Shown: one piece after another, positions 35,909 through 38,651 of the stretch | How positions within the stretch are numbered: position 1 is the first letter of the stretch | Layout: each line of letters begins with the position of its first letter | Assembly (NCBI GenBank): GCA_019638025.1 | Contig: JAHBUO010000017.1 | Location: 1-38,651, forward strand | Length of the DNA: 38,651 bases | From: Ignavibacteriaceae bacterium | Lineage (GTDB): Bacteria; Bacteroidota; Ignavibacteria; Ignavibacteriales; Ignavibacteriaceae | Direction: 5' to 3' | Notes under the pieces: generated by a model | Database searches by the model: none | What the model was told of the DNA's origin: nothing | The model's input: the letters and a program-made list of their open reading frames with translations, nothing else | Program-made: the position numbers and the translations under genes

Positions 35909-36891
35909 TTGTTACTAGTTTTTTCTATTTCTTTTATTGCCTTATCAAAATCAGATATGTGATTTTTTATTCTTTCTGACCTGTATTTTTCAAATTCATC
36001 TATTGCTTTTAATGCCGCCTCTTCCGCACTCACTTTCCCTGCATTTTGCAATAATTCTTTCTCACTAATTGAGAGAAATTGGTCAAGCTTATTTATCCAT
36101 TCTGCCATTTTCATAGGGCGTTCATTGGAGGCTTGTAACTCGGCAAAATCCAAATAAAGTGATACAATCAAGTTTAACTGATTAAGCTCTTTTTCTGTAA
36201 GGTAATTTTTTGCAATGCGAACGTCCTGTGCTGTTATGTAGTCCCCTTTAAAATTACTCAATCCCATCAATGGTTTCGAGCTGTCTGCGCGGGATTTAAT
36301 TAATTCAGCAGCAGTCTGACCATGTACAGCAAAGTGCATTTTATTCTGAACTGTAGCGAAAAACTTTTGAGTAAGTTCATCGTGGGGTTTATAGTCAATA
36401 CTTGTTGCATAAATATCGGTCACTTTCTGGTAAAAATTTCTTTCGCTACTACGGATATCGCGGATGCGTTGTAACAACTCCTGAAAATATCGGGTACTTT
36501 TCCCCCCTTGTTTTAAGCGTTCGTCATCGAGGGAAAATCCCTTAATAATATATTCCTTTAACCTTTGTGTTGCCCAGATACGAAATTGAGTTCCACGATG
36601 TGATTTAACACGGTAACCGACCGAAATTATTACATCAAGATTATAGTATTGAGTGTCGTAAGTTTTACCATCATTTGCAGTGTGTCGGAAATGCCGACAT
36701 ACTGAAGTTTCTTCCAGCTCCCCCTCAGTAAAAATATTTTTAATATGTTCCGTAATAGTAACCCGGCTTTTATCGAATAATTCAGCAACTTGCTTTTGAG
36801 TTAACCATACGGTTTCATCTTCTAGCTTTACCTGAAGTTTAGTTTTTCCGTCCTCGGAGGTATAGAACAATATTTCTGATTGATTTTCCAT
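35905..36891 (-). CDS. rhuM: RhuM-family protein
   Basis: A 328-residue cytoplasmic protein of the RhuM family, named from Salmonella pathogenicity island 3. Diagnostic segments are ILFYTSEDGKTKLQVKLED, the helix-turn-helix-like VWLTQKQVAELFDKSRVTITEHI (about 28-50), TQYYNLDVIISVGYRVKSHRGTQFRIWAT, and a helical C-terminal half (LTEKELNQLNLIVSLYLDFAELQA). Its biochemical role is unknown. Family members are often found inside type I restriction-modification loci, so a defence-related or regulatory role is plausible. Here it lies 200 bp downstream of hsdS on the same strand and is coupled by ATGA to the DUF5131 gene. Confidence 0.93.
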   Translation of the reverse strand: MENQSEILFYTSEDGKTKLQVKLEDETVWLTQKQVAELFDKSRVTITEHIKNIFTEGELEETSVCRHFRHTANDGKTYDTQYYNLDVIISVGYRVKSHRGTQFRIWATQRLKEYIIKGFSLDDERLKQGGKSTRYFQELLQRIRDIRSSERNFYQKVTDIYATSIDYKPHDELTQKFFATVQNKMHFAVHGQTAAELIKSRADSSKPLMGLSNFKGDYITAQDVRIAKNYLTEKELNQLNLIVSLYLDFAELQASNERPMKMAEWINKLDQFLSISEKELLQNAGKVSAEEAALKAIDEFEKYRSERIKNHISDFDKAIKEIEKTSNK

Positions 36892-37062
36892 AACTTTTAT
36901 CCAACATGAAGTTCAAAGATATTTGTTGTCTTATTACCATAATTATGTTTAACTTTTTTTATCACGTAACAACTTTTGAGGAGATAAAATCGCGATTCAT
37001 AACATACACAATATGCTGTTTTTATTAAGCTTGTGCTTTACCCACTGTTACAAAACTCTTTC

Positions 37063-37090
37063 TCTCGCAAAGACGCAGAGACGCTAAGAA
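37063..37090. repeat. Short fragment of a CGCAAAGACGC-type dispersed repeat
   Basis: TCTCGCAAAGACGCAGAGACG followed by CTAAGAA ends right next to the hsdS stop codon. It is related in style (CnCAAAG, CTAAG) to copies A and B but too short and divergent to be the same element with certainty. The rest of the 200-bp gap to rhuM is AT-rich with no other feature that I can name. Confidence 0.5.
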
Positions 37091-37091
37091 T

Positions 37092-38309
37092 TTATTTCAC
37101 TTTTACTTGCCCGTTCATTAGCATTGGCAGAAGCCAATCGCGAAGTTGGGTTAGCTTCATATTTTCAAAAATGTTTTGTTTGATCATATCATACATAGGT
37201 TTTGATAACGACTCATACATTAAGGATATGCTTTCAATAGGAAGCAAAACATAATGTTCTTTTAAAAATTTGAAATGCCTAGCATAGCCATAATTAGATA
37301 AATCTATATCTAATAGTTGATGGTAAAAAAGAAGTTGTGATAATCTACTGTTATTGCTCAATAAGATTTGTGTTCCATCAGCACCACGAGCAAAGTCAAA
37401 GTTAATTAGCTTAAGAATTCTAGTGTGATCGCCAAATACAATTCTTGGTATATCAGATTGAATTCTTGCACTAATATCATCTGTAAAACCACATATAAAT
37501 TCTGTACTTTGATCTATAACTGGTAAGAGACCACTATCAAGAATATTAGAAGCAAGAATTTTAGTAGTATTTTTTTCAGATCTAAGTATTTTACTTATTT
37601 GTTCAACTTCCCACCCTTCTGGAATTTCACTTTTGAGTTGATTGTTGTAAACCATTTTGCCGCCGGAGGATTTGTAGGGCTCGCCTTTTTCGTTTGGGAA
37701 ATCGAACTGGACAAACCAATAATCGTAAATGGTTTTTGCCATTGCCTCCAGCTCCGCGTTTATGCGGTTGTTGAGTTCTATTTTGGCGTCTAAATCAAAT
37801 AGAAATTTGCTTATTGTTTTTTGTGTATCGAGATCAGGAATATTTACTGGTGTTGATTTAATACATACTAAAGACAGCGAGCATCTTTGACCACTTCCAC
37901 CAGCATTATTCGTAAAATATAATTTTGATTGCTTTGTGTTTAGGTAATAATATAAAAATTTACCATCCAATTTATTTTTATTGGGGGTTATCAGAGATAA
38001 ATGATACCCCAGCAAAACATCGTTAAAACTTGTTGCTATATAAGTTGGTACCCCAATATCATCTGTTGTTTCACTATCTTTTGTAATTGCAACTTGTCCT
38101 TCTTTTAATAAAAATTTCTTAAACTCATTATCGTTACAAGTAGCAACCATAAAATTTTGAGCTTTCTCATTGTTAATGAAAGCGTTCTTGTAAACATCAG
38201 TATAATTGCATAATCGAACAGTTTTTTCATTTGCTTTAGTTTTTTTATCAACATTACTTAATTGAACTACTGCGAGATCATTTAATTTATACTCTTTCCA
38301 ATTATGCAT
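37092..38309 (-). CDS. hsdS: Type I restriction-modification specificity subunit HsdS
   Basis: A 405-residue DNA-recognition subunit that directs the HsdM methylase, and HsdR when present, to a bipartite site. Two target-recognition domains (about 1-155 and 225-370) are each followed by a conserved helical spacer. The central one (DTQKTISKFLFDLDAKIELNNR, then AKTIYDYWFVQFDFP, SSGGKMVYN and IPEGWE) and the C-terminal one (ENMKLTQLRDWLLPMLMNGQ) are the hallmark of the family. Both domains are present and uninterrupted, so the protein should be functional. The gene overlaps the end of hsdM by 8 bp. The central spacer is visibly richer in G+C than the recognition domains on either side, as expected if domains are swapped by recombination. 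The target sequence cannot be read from the protein. Confidence 0.95.
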   Translation of the reverse strand: MHNWKEYKLNDLAVVQLSNVDKKTKANEKTVRLCNYTDVYKNAFINNEKAQNFMVATCNDNEFKKFLLKEGQVAITKDSETTDDIGVPTYIATSFNDVLLGYHLSLITPNKNKLDGKFLYYYLNTKQSKLYFTNNAGGSGQRCSLSLVCIKSTPVNIPDLDTQKTISKFLFDLDAKIELNNRINAELEAMAKTIYDYWFVQFDFPNEKGEPYKSSGGKMVYNNQLKSEIPEGWEVEQISKILRSEKNTTKILASNILDSGLLPVIDQSTEFICGFTDDISARIQSDIPRIVFGDHTRILKLINFDFARGADGTQILLSNNSRLSQLLFYHQLLDIDLSNYGYARHFKFLKEHYVLLPIESISLMYESLSKPMYDMIKQNIFENMKLTQLRDWLLPMLMNGQVKVK

Positions 38310-38651
38310 TCAGTAACCCATTTAGATTTTTCTTGATCTCAATTTCTAAATCATTACTTGTGTTAAAAAGAACATTCAATTTATTTTCAAAATCTTTCAA
38401 TTTAGCCTCAAATTCTTCTTTCGTAATATCCACGTATTCAATTTTCACATCAAAATACTGCCCGGCGCTAAGTGAATAGTTTTTAGATTTTATATCATCA
38501 TAGGAGACAACAACAGAGAAATCTTCAACGGCTTGTTTATTGTTAAACGTGGTGATAATTCTATTTTCTTCTTCATCATTAAGAACTGTCTTTTGGTTTT
38601 TACCAACTTTGATAGTCGTGCCAAGTTTAGAGGCATCCATAAGCACAACGG
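38302..38651 (-). CDS. hsdM: Type I restriction-modification methylase HsdM, C-terminal fragment (5' end outside window)
   Basis: The reading frame runs off the right edge. The visible ~116 residues match the end of HsdM: DASKLGTTIKVGKNQKTVL, then DEEENRIITTFNNK, EDFSVVVSYDDI, NYSLSAGQYFDVKIEYVDI and a helical tail. HsdM is the N6-adenine methylase of type I systems and works as HsdM2-HsdS. The catalytic NPPF motif lies outside the window. The stop overlaps the hsdS start by 8 bp. The GTG at 38646 is internal, because the homology continues beyond it. Confidence 0.92.
   Translation of the reverse strand, partial: VVLMDASKLGTTIKVGKNQKTVLNDEEENRIITTFNNKQAVEDFSVVVSYDDIKSKNYSLSAGQYFDVKIEYVDITKEEFEAKLKDFENKLNVLFNTSNDLEIEIKKNLNGLLNA

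Overview
The window is a 38.6 kb, AT-rich (by eye, roughly 35-38% GC) chromosomal segment of a Gram-negative bacterium, most likely an Ignavibacteria-type member of the Bacteroidetes/Chlorobi group. Two large secreted proteins end in the type IX secretion sorting domain with the YPNPFNPST motif, which is characteristic of Ignavibacteria and relatives. Other features also fit: many lipoproteins, a beta-barrel-like outer-membrane protein, hybrid histidine kinases and weak Shine-Dalgarno sequences. No rRNA, tRNA, CRISPR array, transposase or phage structural gene was seen.

Left part (1-17.5 kb): the 3' end of a hybrid histidine kinase; uvrA followed after 6 bp by a Gdx/SugE-type SMR exporter; a T9SS-sorted secreted protein; a solute-binding protein gene followed by a hybrid histidine kinase (likely one sensor unit, on the minus strand); an Nfu iron-sulphur scaffold; an OsmC-like protein; and a sugar-type ABC importer (binding lipoprotein and two permeases, no ATPase) whose minus-strand genes are split by an oppositely oriented GT9 glycosyltransferase. 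A TlpA-like thioredoxin lipoprotein/periplasmic protein follows the permeases closely. A PaiB-like gene is divergent from the binding protein.

Centre (18.2-23.9 kb): the most unusual locus. Four tightly packed plus-strand genes form an amino-acid-type ABC system. Its solute-binding modules are all circularly permuted relative to the usual SBP_bac_3 order: the second half of the fold comes first, directly after a lipoprotein signal peptide. The order is a permuted lipoprotein; a 993-residue lipoprotein with three permuted modules fused to a HisM/GlnP-type permease; a GlnQ-type ATPase with an extra C-terminal domain resembling a degenerate anti-sigma/GHKL (HATPase_c_2) domain; and a second stand-alone permuted lipoprotein. 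A good sigma70-like promoter precedes the operon and a hairpin closes it. The 9.5-10.2 kb binding protein has the normal order and serves as an internal control.

Right part (23.9-38.65 kb): clpB; a Tyr/Ser-rich outer-membrane protein; a gene-poor stretch with a complex dispersed repeat; a beta-propeller (BNR-like) T9SS-sorted protein; a ferredoxin-nitroreductase fusion; a SAM methyltransferase; then a defence/mobile region. That region has the 3' end of hsdM and a complete hsdS of a type I restriction-modification system, followed by a rhuM-DUF5131 gene pair that is bracketed by copies or fragments of the dispersed repeat. hsdR is not in the window.
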